From: Chlorokybus atmophyticus
Lineage: Eukaryota > Streptophyta > Chlorokybophyceae > Chlorokybales > Chlorokybaceae
Assembly: GCA_009103225.1 (NCBI GenBank)
Contig: RHPI01002656.1
Span: 61,565-125,564, forward strand
Length of the DNA: 64,000 nucleotides
Direction: 5' to 3'
A model generated the notes under the pieces. It searched no databases and was not told the DNA's origin. It worked only from the letters and a program-made list of their open reading frames with translations. Below are positions 25,788 through 39,522 of the stretch, piece after piece; position 1 is the stretch's first letter, and the number at the start of each line of letters is the position of its first letter. The translations under genes were made by a program, and so were the position numbers.

Positions 25788-28700
25788 ATGTGTTTGATAT
25801 TATTGCTACATATTTATGCGTATACACTTGTACGTCTGCTAGCAAGAAGCAAGTGTAATCAAGCGTAACTTGCATCCTTTTGGTATTTTAGATTTTCAAA
25901 TCATGATATGCAATACATAACATGCTGCAACGACATGCAACCTCTTGTCAAAGGCTAATCAAACCCCGACAAAGTTAAATTGCCATCAAAGAAGCAAAAT
26001 TGCTTTTTGAATGCACTCAACAAGTGACGATCATCAAATCCATGCGACCGTGTTACATATGATGTTCTATTATGTACTGTTTGTAATACTATAATTTGCA
26101 TGGATTTATTTTTCGACCAAAGCCTTGTTCGCTCTTCCCTCCTAAGACAGTCTTATACGCGATTCTTCCCAACTTATGTATGCAAATGGTATTACCAACG
26201 ACAATACAACGGCGTTGTGCCGCTGAGAGAGATAGGTACGTCATTATGTCGTCGTATTAAAGTCACTAATAAAATGATACATGATACATATAACATTCAT
26301 AGTTATGGTATGGCATCTATTCCTCTTCCTCTTTATCATTTTTGTTATTATTACCATTATTATCATCATTATTTTATCACGTTTGCACCACACTTTCATT
26401 TATGTTGGAATAAATGAGTGCATGATGTTGTGGTTACAACAACAGCAGCACTGGCTGGGCAGTTGATTGTACAGCGTCTTTTCAAGTAACTCTTGTATGC
26501 ATACAATAATTATATGAATATATAAATGATTCACTTATTGCATTTCATATAAGCATAAATAGACCATTGTGTGCATGTTTAGTCATTTGCACTATACTAC
26601 ATAATTGCAAATGGCACAGTTCAACTCACATACACTATGCTGATCGAGCAATAACAACAACAAGATTGTCATAAACTTGTAATTAATGTCTGACTTGACT
26701 TTAGTACAATATTGGTTCATATATCTCTTATGCCACTATATGTATAATGCTTCACTTGTTACATTGCATATCAATAATAATCATCACATACAGTTGTTTA
26801 CATCCACAATTGCTTGCATTGACTTAATTATAACCAACCATATAATAAAGAGTGACAACTTGCCATTCTTAATAATAAGACAATATATATATGTGCGCGT
26901 GTGTGTGTGTGTGTGTGTCATCAAACAGTATAACATTACACGATTGCAATGTATTGTATATATGTGTAACCATCTTAATCATGTTTCTAATTACTTTTAT
27001 TAATTGCTAAAGATTCATGACAACATACATCACAATACAGTGAGCGAGGGTGGGGGTAAAGGTGGGGGGGGAAAATGTAAAACCAATCCACTTGTACGAG
27101 CAAGTTACATGAGATTTTAAAAACCCGGAATGTGATATCTCTTCTCACCTTTTGTCGGTAATATGCATTTTACACATGAACAATGCAAAGAGTTCATCTG
27201 CGTATTATATATGTACAGCGTAAAGCATCATAGCATACATGGCCGATATGTTTATAAGGTACATGATACAAACATAGAAATGCGTTACAGCGCGCAGCTG
27301 TTATTATCGTACTTATATGATAGCATAAAATGTGTCATTGTCGCTTGCTTTGATGTTACATGATATCAACATGAATTTAAAGTTGAACAGTGAGTATATA
27401 TATATATATATACATATATGGATCAATTGACTATGAAGCATTGCAGAAAACTGGATGCACAAAAAAAAAGCAAAAGATATTTGTTTACAGCCTGTGAGGA
27501 CAGATGTGTGCATGACATGTAAATTACAGCTGACCATGATGTTGATGGTGTCCACCTTCATTTTGAAGTTGTGCAATCATCAGTCTCAGGATGCGACAAA
27601 CGGGTGGACACTGTCAAAACGGAGTCAGGGGTCTCGTGCGCGTGCAGATGCGATGCATGCGCCACGCGTCGTCGGCACGCACACGCTGGCAACGGGACCG
27701 TTCACCACAGTCAAAACTGCCAGCGGTTGGGGGCCACGGACATGCGCCGCCAAACCCCGTACCGCCAAAAACCCTCGCCGCACCTAACCACACACTAGGT
27801 GACAAACCACCTCCACGCGGGGGAAAAGTACTCTCAGGTGGTTAAGCAACGTGTTTAAGATCAGTGGAACTGCCCAAATTCACGGCTAGCTGACCGGCCA
27901 GTCTGACCGCGACCACCACAGTGTGGCTCGTGGCAATCTGTACAGTAAAGCGCTTTGTTTGAATGTCTGCTTGGGTTTGAGCGGCGGCGGCGGCTCCCGC
28001 GGAGAAGGCGGCGGCAGAGGAGGCGGCGGAGGTCCCGGCGGAGAAGGGCAAGGTGCGGGAGAAGGAGGAAGGGTTAGAGAAGCTTAGCGCCGGTGGTTTG
28101 CTGGGAGGGCCGTAGTGGCAGGTTGCTTTGGGAGGAAGACTGAGCGAGCATGACAGGGCGTTACTCCCGCTGCTAGTAGCAGCAGCACCCGCCTGCGCCC
28201 GCCGCTCCGCTTTTGCTCACTGCTGCTAGCAGCGGAGTCTTTCATGCGACCGTGCATGCCGCGGAGGTAATGCGCTCGTGTGGTTGGTTCTGAGATACCC
28301 TTTCTTGCTTTGGCTAGAAGGTGCATTCATTTACACCGACCACGTGCGTTGACGCAATAGACACTGTGCATTTGTTGAAGCCGCGCATCAGACATTGAGC
28401 TTGTTCACTGGATGCAATGCGGTCAACAGGCCACATGATCATCAGTGAGCCTGTACCACATGTTAGGATGTTAATTGCTTCATTTTGTAGTCTCAACGCT
28501 AGCTAACCAGCTGGGAGGCATTGGTCTCCTCTCGATGCTCGTGGCGCATACTTGTGGCGCCACATTCACAGCTTCATTGCAGCATGTCAAATCAATAATT
28601 TAGCTGCAACATCACCAAAAAACCACCATCTGAAGTCTCAGAGCAACCGATGCTGCCATTTGCATGAGCTACCTAGATGCAGAAAATGCAGTAAGTTTTC

Positions 28701-29571
28701 ATTTGAAGGTATTAGCTTGCGTGTCATCGATTATGGCACGCTGCCCTTACGCCTATAAAGGCGAGCAACGAGCACAACTTGACAGCATGTTTATGTCAAT
28801 ATCAGAATTCTCCACACCACTATCAGCTCAGTCATGACTGTGGTTTAGATAAGGAGAATGTGCCGAGGCAGCAACCACCTTGTTGATGCTGCAACTCACA
28901 GTCATTTGGGTATGCAATGCAAACATGGCTTCCACAAGATGCAAGTGGCAATGGCTGGTTGTGTTGAATCTTTCCTCGCAGATTGCCTTGATGGTGGTCG
29001 GGGAGTACCTTCCATCACTGCTCCAAGAGAGCACGCCAGACAGGGCATCCGACAGGTCATCTAGGTGGGCTGCACCGGACCGAGCACCAGAGTCCGCCAT
29101 GGATGGTGTAGAGAAGACTCCCATTACAAGTCAACGTGCAGCCAGCAATGGCGTCCCTGACAGCAATGGCAGCACTGCTGATGTACGCTCGAGAGACCGC
29201 CTGAGTAGCTTGCGCCTCGCGTTGCAGCAAGATGCCCTGCAGGTAGCACATTGTTGGTTGGGTGGAGCTCTGGCAATGGCGGTGGGTTGTGCAAATTGAA
29301 ATTGCTTTGAGCTTTGTACGACAATTGAAAGTTGTGCGAGGTCTCGCAGTTGCCCCCGCACATGCAGGAGTTGGTGCGCGCGTGTTCCATGCGCCCCGTG
29401 CAAATGCCCACATATTATGGAAAGTTTCCAGCTGTACAGCTCTCAGACCTTCCCGGGCAGGTCTTTGAGGGCGACTCCCGCTCACCCGACTCCACTACTG
29501 GTGCGCAAAGGTTCATGTTATGTGTTGGAAGGTTGTAACAACACAACTTGACTGTTGGTTTTGCTCTCAGG
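25788..29571 (+). repeat. Copy 1 of a 3,784-bp direct duplication (matches 35739-39522)
   Basis: Constant offset of 9,951 bp to copy 2 over the whole length, and I found no base difference in the stretches compared. Copy 1 starts right after the N at 25787 and ends at CTCAG followed by 10 or more G, where copy 2 instead continues into SPIKE1 exon 3. Content: AT-rich intergenic DNA (25.8-27.5 kb), a GC-rich block (27.57-28.3 kb) with a minus-strand Ala-rich frame (27842-28051) of unknown worth, then the first two SPIKE1 exons. Confidence 0.97.
29099..29510 (+). pseudogene. Duplicate 5' fragment of the SPIKE1/DOCK gene (exons 1-2 only)
   Basis: 29099-29242 and 29350-29510 repeat exons 1 and 2 of the SPIKE1-like gene at 39050. 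The sequence then leaves SPIKE1 at the exon-3 acceptor (CTCAG) and runs into a G homopolymer and the glutamine-synthetase-like gene. It has no promoter or 3' partner of its own. Listed as a fragment; it is probably not a real genomic copy. Confidence 0.8.
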
Positions 29572-29831
29572 GGGGGGGGGGAGCATGCGCGTGTGTTTGT
29601 GCGTGCGTTCGTGCGTGTTCTTCGTCCGTATGCATGACAATATGTGCGGGCCTGCATGTGCGGGCACGTGTGGCCGTGTACATGTGCATGCGGTGTGCTC
29701 ATGCGAGCATCAGCGCGCGCGCGCGCGTGTGTGTGTGTGTTCGCCGTCTACAAACCATAAGGTGTTGTTGCATTGCTGGTTGCTGTCTCACTCGACTGCA
29801 TGTGGTTGTGTTGTGCCGCGTTGTGTCTCAG

Positions 29832-31787
29832 GTGGCTGCTGCTGAGGAACTCGGAGGCTACACCGCTATGGCAGCGTCTGAACTTGAGTACTACCTCTTC
29901 AATGAGAGCTATCAACAGGCACACGTAAGTTGGACACGAGTACCATACACTTTCAGTTGCATACACAAAGTGCACAAGTTGACATAACTGTGGGCTTTTC
30001 GATGTATGTGCTACTTGATATGCTATCGTCGTGTACTCTTTGCCAACAACTCGTATGTTGCCCTGTGGTGCAGAAACAAGGCCACCACCAGCTCACGCCC
30101 GTAGGCTGGCAGTCCGAGGACTATCACACCTTGCAGGGCACACGCGAAGAGTTCTTCAATGGTAGGCTGCATGCGTGCACAACAACTTGTCACATCTAGT
30201 GTTTCAACGGTGTGTTGTCGAGTCGGTGAAGGTTGAACAGCTTGCTTGCAGCTCCGGCGCGGAGGCACCTCAGCCTCTCTGGCGTTCCAGTAGAGAACAG
30301 GTGAAGAAACGGTGTTGCTTACCTTCTGCATTGCACAGCAGAGCACTTGTCAATTATTGCGCCTTGTTAAGTCGATTTGTGTATGCAGTAAGGGTGAGTT
30401 TGGGCACGGCCAGCACGAGTTGAACGTCAAGTACACCAATGCATTGACAATGGCCGACCGCCACGTCGTGTACAAGCAGGTCTGGCTTACAACTCGTTTG
30501 TTTGATTGATGATGAAGATGTGCGTTGTCTCATCGATGCTTCGTTGCAGTGTCTTAAGGAGCTAGCTGAGAAGCTTGGCGTGAGCGTCACGTTCATGGCC
30601 AAGCCGCACGCCGAGCAGGCGGGCAGCGGGTGCCACATACACTTGTCGCTGCAGAAAGATGGCCGCAATGCATTCGTTGGGGACGAGAGCATTACGGGAG
30701 CAAAGGGCAGCGTGAGGTGGGTTTCTAACACATGTTGTCTGGTACAATAGTGTGTTCAAGGGGTGACCAAGTCTCTGTTTGCTTTTTGCAGCAAAGAGTT
30801 CAGATGGTTTCTGGGAGGATGGATGAAGCACACGCCAGATCTGATGGTGTTCTACGCCCCCAATGTCAACAGCTACAAGCGCTTTGTCGCGGGCAGCTGG
30901 GCACCCACGCGCATCGCATGGTAATATTGCGTGCGTGCGTGCGTGCGTGCGCGTGTGTGTCTTGTGGAGTGCTCAAAGTAAGCCGTGCACATTGTCTAGT
31001 GCAAGACCACCACATGGCTGATCCACCAACACTACACGACAACGCGAACATAGTACAACACTACAACTTGTGATGATGCCGGCCAACATGCTCTCACTAC
31101 CTCATAGGAGCCAAGACAACCGCACGAGTCCCTTCCGCGTTGTCGGCCACGGCAGCGCTCTCCGGATAGAGTGTCGGCTGCCCGGGGCGGACTGCAACCC
31201 GTACCTGGCGTTTGCGGCCGCGCTGGCGTCCGGCCTCGACGGCATCAGAAATCGCATCGAACCACCTGCGGGAGCCAGCGGAAACGTGTACAACGCTTCT
31301 GAGCTGCAACATGTGCCGCGCTCGCTGGTATGTGGTGTTGTAATATGTTGTGTTGCGTTGTGTTGTGTGCATGTGCTAAAGTATGAGTATTCCTATTCTA
31401 TTCTAAGTCAAACTTGATATGACACAACAAACAAAAACCCATATCCACGAAAATAGATACAACATTGCATTGGCCTTTGTGTCTCTGCTACAGCTTTCTC
31501 TTCTACAGTGCATTAGTGCCTTGCTTGCCACTGAAAGAACCAGACATCCAATTTACCTTTGCGCTTTGCTGTATCTCTCTAGTGCATTAGTGGCTTGCGT
31601 GCCATTGATCGTCTCTGATGTCTTGTAGGCGAAGGCAACGGAGCGGTTTGCAAGCAGCGCTTTCGCAGTGGAGATGTTGGGCGAGGATGTTCACCACCAT
31701 TACACGCACTTTTTTCGTACGGAACAGCTCGCATACGACAGCGCAGTTACGAGCTGGGAGCGGGAGAGGTACTTCGAGCAGATATGA
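29832..31787 (+). CDS. Glutamine-synthetase-like protein (type I/GlnA family), 5' exons missing
   Basis: ATP-dependent ligase of the GS catalytic-domain family; the substrate may be glutamate plus ammonia or plus an amine. Exons: 29832-29924, 30074-30161, 30252-30300, 30389-30479, 30550-30716, 30792-30920, 31108-31327 and 31629-31787; in phase, 331 residues, TGA stop. Seen in order: SELEYYLF (metal-binding acid), SGVPVENSKGEFGHGQHELN, MAKPHAEQAGSGCHIHLSL (nucleotide and metal His), NVNSYKRFVAGSWAPTRIAW, SQDNRTSPFRVVGHG and ECRLPGADCNPYLAFAAAL. These favour the GlnA/PuuA-like branch over plant GSII. The N-terminal beta-grasp domain and first catalytic strands are absent, because the upstream sequence at 29571 is replaced by the duplicated segment. 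Confidence 0.9.
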
Positions 31788-32591
31788 TTGGTTTACTTTA
31801 AACAACTCACCGCAGATTAACAGTAGCGGCACAAGCACATAAGTATGTCGTAAGCTACGGCACAGGTTCTGAGTTTTGCAGTTGGACAAGCTGTTCAGTC
31901 TTCATACGGGTTGTTGTGCAAGTCTGTTCCTGGGCTTGGGGCTGTCCAGGCCTGGTGCGTGTAAAAACTTTGCAAGACCACCAATACGACAAACACATGC
32001 GTGTGAGAGCACTCCGGTATACAGGTCAAATGCAATCAATGCTCAACAACATATAGATCAACATCACAAGCAATTTCTTCAAGCACAAATAATCAGCACC
32101 GCTAGCCTACCACTCATGTGCACAATGCAGCACAACATGGCTACGAAACTCCGACATAAGCTAAGAGCATGACTCCAACCTGCGCTGCATCCCTGCAAAT
32201 TGTGTGTGTGGATAGGTATGTGGCTGAGCCGGATGCCAGACCATGCACGAGTACACAGTAATAGAGGCTTCAAGATTGAAGCAAACACAGCAGCACATCA
32301 CACACACCAGCAAGCAACCACATACAAAGTCGCTTAACTACTCTGCATACTCAAGCACAACTAGATTAAACTACGGGGGCTGCTTGCGACATGCAGTTAT
32401 GTGCTAGGCAGGCTATGCAGGCAGGGCAGATAAAGACCGGTCTCGCGGCAGCAGCAGTCTGAGGACAATATGCGCGGGTCGATATAGTGCCACGTGTGCG
32501 TTGCTATTCACCGAGTTGGTATTAAGTGTACAAGAGAAGGTATGCTGCAATATGTGTGCTGTGCTAGGTAAGGTGACAAAAATGATAGCAA

Positions 32592-32859
<268 letters not shown>

Positions 32860-32906
32860 GTAGCGCTCAGTACCTACAGGGGCAGCACCCAGAAGTGGAG
32901 GGAGAG

Positions 32907-32969
32907 GTTAGAGACGCCATACATTCAAGGCCCTTAGATGTATGGCGTGACGCAATTAGCGTCTCTAAC
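32907..32969. repeat. Imperfect inverted repeat just after the GA microsatellite
   Basis: The left arm GTTAGAGACGCCATACAT (32907-32924) is matched by ATGTATGGCG (32938-32947) plus TCTCTAAC (32962-32969). The halves of the right arm are separated by a 14-nt insert. All 18 left-arm bases can pair. Folded, this is an about 63-nt hairpin with a 13-nt loop and one large bulge. Confidence 0.85.
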
Positions 32970-33100
32970 TGAGTTTGTTTTGTTGATTAACAATGCCTGT
33001 GCACTAGTGTTTATTCCTAGTTTGACAAGTCAAAAAATCTGCTTGATAAGCATTGATATTGACGCAACACATGGTGGCCATGTGCATTGTGTAACATACA

Positions 33101-33103
<3 letters not shown>

Positions 33104-33178
<75 letters not shown>
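33104..33178 (+). repeat. Second (GA)n microsatellite
   Basis: About 37 GA units between ACATACAAAC and TTTGTAC. A single N lies 8 bp downstream (33186), perhaps a polishing failure near the repeat. Confidence 0.97.
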
Positions 33179-33184
<6 letters not shown>

Positions 33185-33510
33185 CNTATGTATACGTACA
33201 TATAATTATAGGTATATACACAATTATATTTTTAGTTTTATTTATATACATCATATGCACGCACTTGTCATGTTCACACGTGTAAGCTAGATTAATGTCT
33301 CAAACCTTAACAAGTATTCTTCAATAATTTGCTACTGATGGACTAAATACAAGAGTGCAATCGTGCAACAACTTGTATTGAATACACAAACCATTCATGT
33401 GACATACATTATGTGTTCGTGTGTTCGTTGCATTGTTGCACTCTTTGGCTTTGTATAATATCATCCAATTACATGATTTGACATGACGTACTACTAAATA
33501 CTAACTACTA

Positions 33511-33602
33511 ATTGCAGAATATCACTTACACAATCTTGCGTTGCGGTAAACGACCACATCGCGATCAATTATTACAAGATTGTGTGAGTGATACTATGCA
33601 AT
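33511..33602. repeat. 28-bp terminal-type inverted repeat, 92 bp overall
   Basis: Arms 33511-33538 and 33575-33602 match at 25 of 28 positions as reverse complements, with the inner words ACACAATCTTG and CAAGATTGTGT perfect. The enclosed 36 bp are unrelated to known genes. Size and AT-rich setting resemble a very small MITE or a foldback element; no clear target-site duplication is visible. Confidence 0.8.
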
Positions 33603-35738
33603 GACTATATCGGGCATCTCTTACTGTCCAGCTGCAAACGTGTGCATATGCATGACGTGTGTACACGAGTAGGTGTGTTGCTCGGTTCGATTTATGCGAC
33701 CACATTGGTAACAAAATAAAAACGACCCGCGAAAGTATCTTAAGAAGCAAATTTGCTTGATAAGATACCTTAAAGCGTCGCGAGCATTTGACGACACGGT
33801 ACAAAACACCGCATACCGCATGTATATATACTCTTTCGAAGGCCCTTCCGGATTACTAGAACACTTTTACCACTAATGATATTAACATACTTATGTCTGC
33901 CATAACTTGTAACGCATGTATTCAATAAGCACATTGGTAGACCCGCAAGTATGGCGCATGCCCTGCTGACAAACATGAACATTGGCAAAATGTGTCCATT
34001 TGCATGAGTTGAAATCGCCACCCGAGGACTATTCGGCGGTTCTCGCTCGTCAATCATGTAGATAGTATCAGCGGTGGTTCATATTGGTAATACAGTAGAC
34101 ACCACTTTAATGCGCGCATGTGTATTTTGTTCGTTTGAAATTTGTGTCAATGTGCGCCTACGAGCATGTGAGCAGTTAAACGCTTTGATGGTTTCATTGA
34201 CCCGCTACAGGAGCCATCAACTCAATATGCGCCTGTTGATTCCGTGCAAGGCAATGCTACAAGCTATTGCCATGAGTGGGGGTCTCAGCACCGGAAAAGG
34301 AGCAGAAATAGGAGAAGCAACTTGTTGATTATGAGGAGCGATATGAGCATGAGCAACGAGCTGTCTCACCTGGCTGCAGGCATGCAGAAAGCGGTTATTT
34401 CAAGTTGATCGCTAACACAGCGACGATCTTCTCTACCAGTGGATGTCTCAAGAGCTCTTGCACGTCGGGCTTCAGGCACTTCTGCTACTACGGCCATATC
34501 TTGAAGTTGTTGCAGATTTTGTAGAGCCATGACTTGCTGCGCGCTCGATATGCCATGAGACTTTTGCCACTACGCATTGACATGCAACATACTTGGTAAG
34601 ACCGCCATTAGATATATGCATGCTATGCAAACAATATTGCAGTATTTATCAGCTTTTGCTTGCTGGTTTGCTCGTCCAGTTTGCACATTGTGATCAGCAC
34701 CTTTTGCATAATCCAGCATATGCTTAGTGACAACACCTGAGCTTCGTTCATAATGAGACTGTGTACTGCTACTTGCTGTACCATCTAGCCATCACTTGCA
34801 TTACATAATGACCATGCACGATTGGAAGCCAATCACCGACCACACACAATTGACACGGTCATGTGTCGTGTTGCCAACTTAGCAACATGAAAAGCAACAA
34901 GCCTTGTTGGTTCTTTTATTGAAATATTAAAATACAATGTATACAGCGAGCTTTTCATCAACACACGCAATCGCTAATGCGTGATCAATACCATATTATC
35001 ATGTTAAAACTTACGAAATTGAGCTTTACAATCTTATTTTTACGATAATGCATATTGAATGCATTTATATACTTCTATATGACCGCATGCGAATTCTTTT
35101 TACTTCCGCTTTTTAATATGGACAGATTAATTAAATGTGAGCAGTATCAATATATACAGCTCATCATATTGTATGCATTTGATTCTTATATGAATGCATG
35201 CCTTGATGCTTGCACGTTGTGGTTTGCAAATCATCATTTAGCTTTGGAAACAAAACATTGTTAAAAAGGTATGGTAGCAACAATGATGTGCGTAGCAATT
35301 ATGGCTTGCAATACACAAATAAACGACATGTTTTTGGTCGTTATTCTGCCATGGCAACTCATTAAGGCAATTACAAATAGATGTTCAACAGTTAAAACCA
35401 AGTTTGGTCTATTATGCAGCTTTGTTTAACATACGTTTAAAGGTTTAAAGTAGTGTAAATTGTAACATAAAAACAGTACATTATACAATCATGTGTATAA
35501 ATCTGAGCACTTGAGGGGCTAGTGTATATTATAACATTAAACGCTTCAGTTTCAAGTATGACACGTGCTTTTTGTTGATAAATTACAACTACTGCGACAG
35601 TATTTACTGTACCATCTATTCAACTTGCATTGGCAACATCACTTGTAATGATAATGCAATATAGTACGTAATCACATCTTGTAAGTGCACCGCTTACATA
35701 ATGTTTTGCTACTGTATCAACAATACATCGCTTTAAGC

Positions 35739-38700
35739 ATGTGTTTGATATTATTGCTACATATTTATGCGTATACACTTGTACGTCTGCTAGCAAGAAG
35801 CAAGTGTAATCAAGCGTAACTTGCATCCTTTTGGTATTTTAGATTTTCAAATCATGATATGCAATACATAACATGCTGCAACGACATGCAACCTCTTGTC
35901 AAAGGCTAATCAAACCCCGACAAAGTTAAATTGCCATCAAAGAAGCAAAATTGCTTTTTGAATGCACTCAACAAGTGACGATCATCAAATCCATGCGACC
36001 GTGTTACATATGATGTTCTATTATGTACTGTTTGTAATACTATAATTTGCATGGATTTATTTTTCGACCAAAGCCTTGTTCGCTCTTCCCTCCTAAGACA
36101 GTCTTATACGCGATTCTTCCCAACTTATGTATGCAAATGGTATTACCAACGACAATACAACGGCGTTGTGCCGCTGAGAGAGATAGGTACGTCATTATGT
36201 CGTCGTATTAAAGTCACTAATAAAATGATACATGATACATATAACATTCATAGTTATGGTATGGCATCTATTCCTCTTCCTCTTTATCATTTTTGTTATT
36301 ATTACCATTATTATCATCATTATTTTATCACGTTTGCACCACACTTTCATTTATGTTGGAATAAATGAGTGCATGATGTTGTGGTTACAACAACAGCAGC
36401 ACTGGCTGGGCAGTTGATTGTACAGCGTCTTTTCAAGTAACTCTTGTATGCATACAATAATTATATGAATATATAAATGATTCACTTATTGCATTTCATA
36501 TAAGCATAAATAGACCATTGTGTGCATGTTTAGTCATTTGCACTATACTACATAATTGCAAATGGCACAGTTCAACTCACATACACTATGCTGATCGAGC
36601 AATAACAACAACAAGATTGTCATAAACTTGTAATTAATGTCTGACTTGACTTTAGTACAATATTGGTTCATATATCTCTTATGCCACTATATGTATAATG
36701 CTTCACTTGTTACATTGCATATCAATAATAATCATCACATACAGTTGTTTACATCCACAATTGCTTGCATTGACTTAATTATAACCAACCATATAATAAA
36801 GAGTGACAACTTGCCATTCTTAATAATAAGACAATATATATATGTGCGCGTGTGTGTGTGTGTGTGTGTCATCAAACAGTATAACATTACACGATTGCAA
36901 TGTATTGTATATATGTGTAACCATCTTAATCATGTTTCTAATTACTTTTATTAATTGCTAAAGATTCATGACAACATACATCACAATACAGTGAGCGAGG
37001 GTGGGGGTAAAGGTGGGGGGGGAAAATGTAAAACCAATCCACTTGTACGAGCAAGTTACATGAGATTTTAAAAACCCGGAATGTGATATCTCTTCTCACC
37101 TTTTGTCGGTAATATGCATTTTACACATGAACAATGCAAAGAGTTCATCTGCGTATTATATATGTACAGCGTAAAGCATCATAGCATACATGGCCGATAT
37201 GTTTATAAGGTACATGATACAAACATAGAAATGCGTTACAGCGCGCAGCTGTTATTATCGTACTTATATGATAGCATAAAATGTGTCATTGTCGCTTGCT
37301 TTGATGTTACATGATATCAACATGAATTTAAAGTTGAACAGTGAGTATATATATATATATATACATATATGGATCAATTGACTATGAAGCATTGCAGAAA
37401 ACTGGATGCACAAAAAAAAAGCAAAAGATATTTGTTTACAGCCTGTGAGGACAGATGTGTGCATGACATGTAAATTACAGCTGACCATGATGTTGATGGT
37501 GTCCACCTTCATTTTGAAGTTGTGCAATCATCAGTCTCAGGATGCGACAAACGGGTGGACACTGTCAAAACGGAGTCAGGGGTCTCGTGCGCGTGCAGAT
37601 GCGATGCATGCGCCACGCGTCGTCGGCACGCACACGCTGGCAACGGGACCGTTCACCACAGTCAAAACTGCCAGCGGTTGGGGGCCACGGACATGCGCCG
37701 CCAAACCCCGTACCGCCAAAAACCCTCGCCGCACCTAACCACACACTAGGTGACAAACCACCTCCACGCGGGGGAAAAGTACTCTCAGGTGGTTAAGCAA
37801 CGTGTTTAAGATCAGTGGAACTGCCCAAATTCACGGCTAGCTGACCGGCCAGTCTGACCGCGACCACCACAGTGTGGCTCGTGGCAATCTGTACAGTAAA
37901 GCGCTTTGTTTGAATGTCTGCTTGGGTTTGAGCGGCGGCGGCGGCTCCCGCGGAGAAGGCGGCGGCAGAGGAGGCGGCGGAGGTCCCGGCGGAGAAGGGC
38001 AAGGTGCGGGAGAAGGAGGAAGGGTTAGAGAAGCTTAGCGCCGGTGGTTTGCTGGGAGGGCCGTAGTGGCAGGTTGCTTTGGGAGGAAGACTGAGCGAGC
38101 ATGACAGGGCGTTACTCCCGCTGCTAGTAGCAGCAGCACCCGCCTGCGCCCGCCGCTCCGCTTTTGCTCACTGCTGCTAGCAGCGGAGTCTTTCATGCGA
38201 CCGTGCATGCCGCGGAGGTAATGCGCTCGTGTGGTTGGTTCTGAGATACCCTTTCTTGCTTTGGCTAGAAGGTGCATTCATTTACACCGACCACGTGCGT
38301 TGACGCAATAGACACTGTGCATTTGTTGAAGCCGCGCATCAGACATTGAGCTTGTTCACTGGATGCAATGCGGTCAACAGGCCACATGATCATCAGTGAG
38401 CCTGTACCACATGTTAGGATGTTAATTGCTTCATTTTGTAGTCTCAACGCTAGCTAACCAGCTGGGAGGCATTGGTCTCCTCTCGATGCTCGTGGCGCAT
38501 ACTTGTGGCGCCACATTCACAGCTTCATTGCAGCATGTCAAATCAATAATTTAGCTGCAACATCACCAAAAAACCACCATCTGAAGTCTCAGAGCAACCG
38601 ATGCTGCCATTTGCATGAGCTACCTAGATGCAGAAAATGCAGTAAGTTTTCATTTGAAGGTATTAGCTTGCGTGTCATCGATTATGGCACGCTGCCCTTA

Positions 38701-39522
38701 CGCCTATAAAGGCGAGCAACGAGCACAACTTGACAGCATGTTTATGTCAATATCAGAATTCTCCACACCACTATCAGCTCAGTCATGACTGTGGTTTAGA
38801 TAAGGAGAATGTGCCGAGGCAGCAACCACCTTGTTGATGCTGCAACTCACAGTCATTTGGGTATGCAATGCAAACATGGCTTCCACAAGATGCAAGTGGC
38901 AATGGCTGGTTGTGTTGAATCTTTCCTCGCAGATTGCCTTGATGGTGGTCGGGGAGTACCTTCCATCACTGCTCCAAGAGAGCACGCCAGACAGGGCATC
39001 CGACAGGTCATCTAGGTGGGCTGCACCGGACCGAGCACCAGAGTCCGCCATGGATGGTGTAGAGAAGACTCCCATTACAAGTCAACGTGCAGCCAGCAAT
39101 GGCGTCCCTGACAGCAATGGCAGCACTGCTGATGTACGCTCGAGAGACCGCCTGAGTAGCTTGCGCCTCGCGTTGCAGCAAGATGCCCTGCAGGTAGCAC
39201 ATTGTTGGTTGGGTGGAGCTCTGGCAATGGCGGTGGGTTGTGCAAATTGAAATTGCTTTGAGCTTTGTACGACAATTGAAAGTTGTGCGAGGTCTCGCAG
39301 TTGCCCCCGCACATGCAGGAGTTGGTGCGCGCGTGTTCCATGCGCCCCGTGCAAATGCCCACATATTATGGAAAGTTTCCAGCTGTACAGCTCTCAGACC
39401 TTCCCGGGCAGGTCTTTGAGGGCGACTCCCGCTCACCCGACTCCACTACTGGTGCGCAAAGGTTCATGTTATGTGTTGGAAGGTTGTAACAACACAACTT
39501 GACTGTTGGTTTTGCTCTCAGG
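35739..39522 (+). repeat. Copy 2 of the 3,784-bp direct duplication (matches 25788-29571)
   Basis: This copy is continuous with its surroundings on both sides: AT-rich intergenic DNA on the left, and SPIKE1 exons 1-2 running into exon 3 on the right. It is therefore taken as the genuine location. Apart from the SPIKE1 exons it has no convincing gene; the part up to about 37.5 kb is AT-rich, with a short TG tract (36850-36868) and an AT tract (37347-37362). Confidence 0.95.

Noticed and set aside
25788-29571. Transposon or recent segmental duplication
   Set aside because: No terminal repeats, transposase or target-site duplication; boundaries coincide with an N and a homopolymer, which points to assembly.
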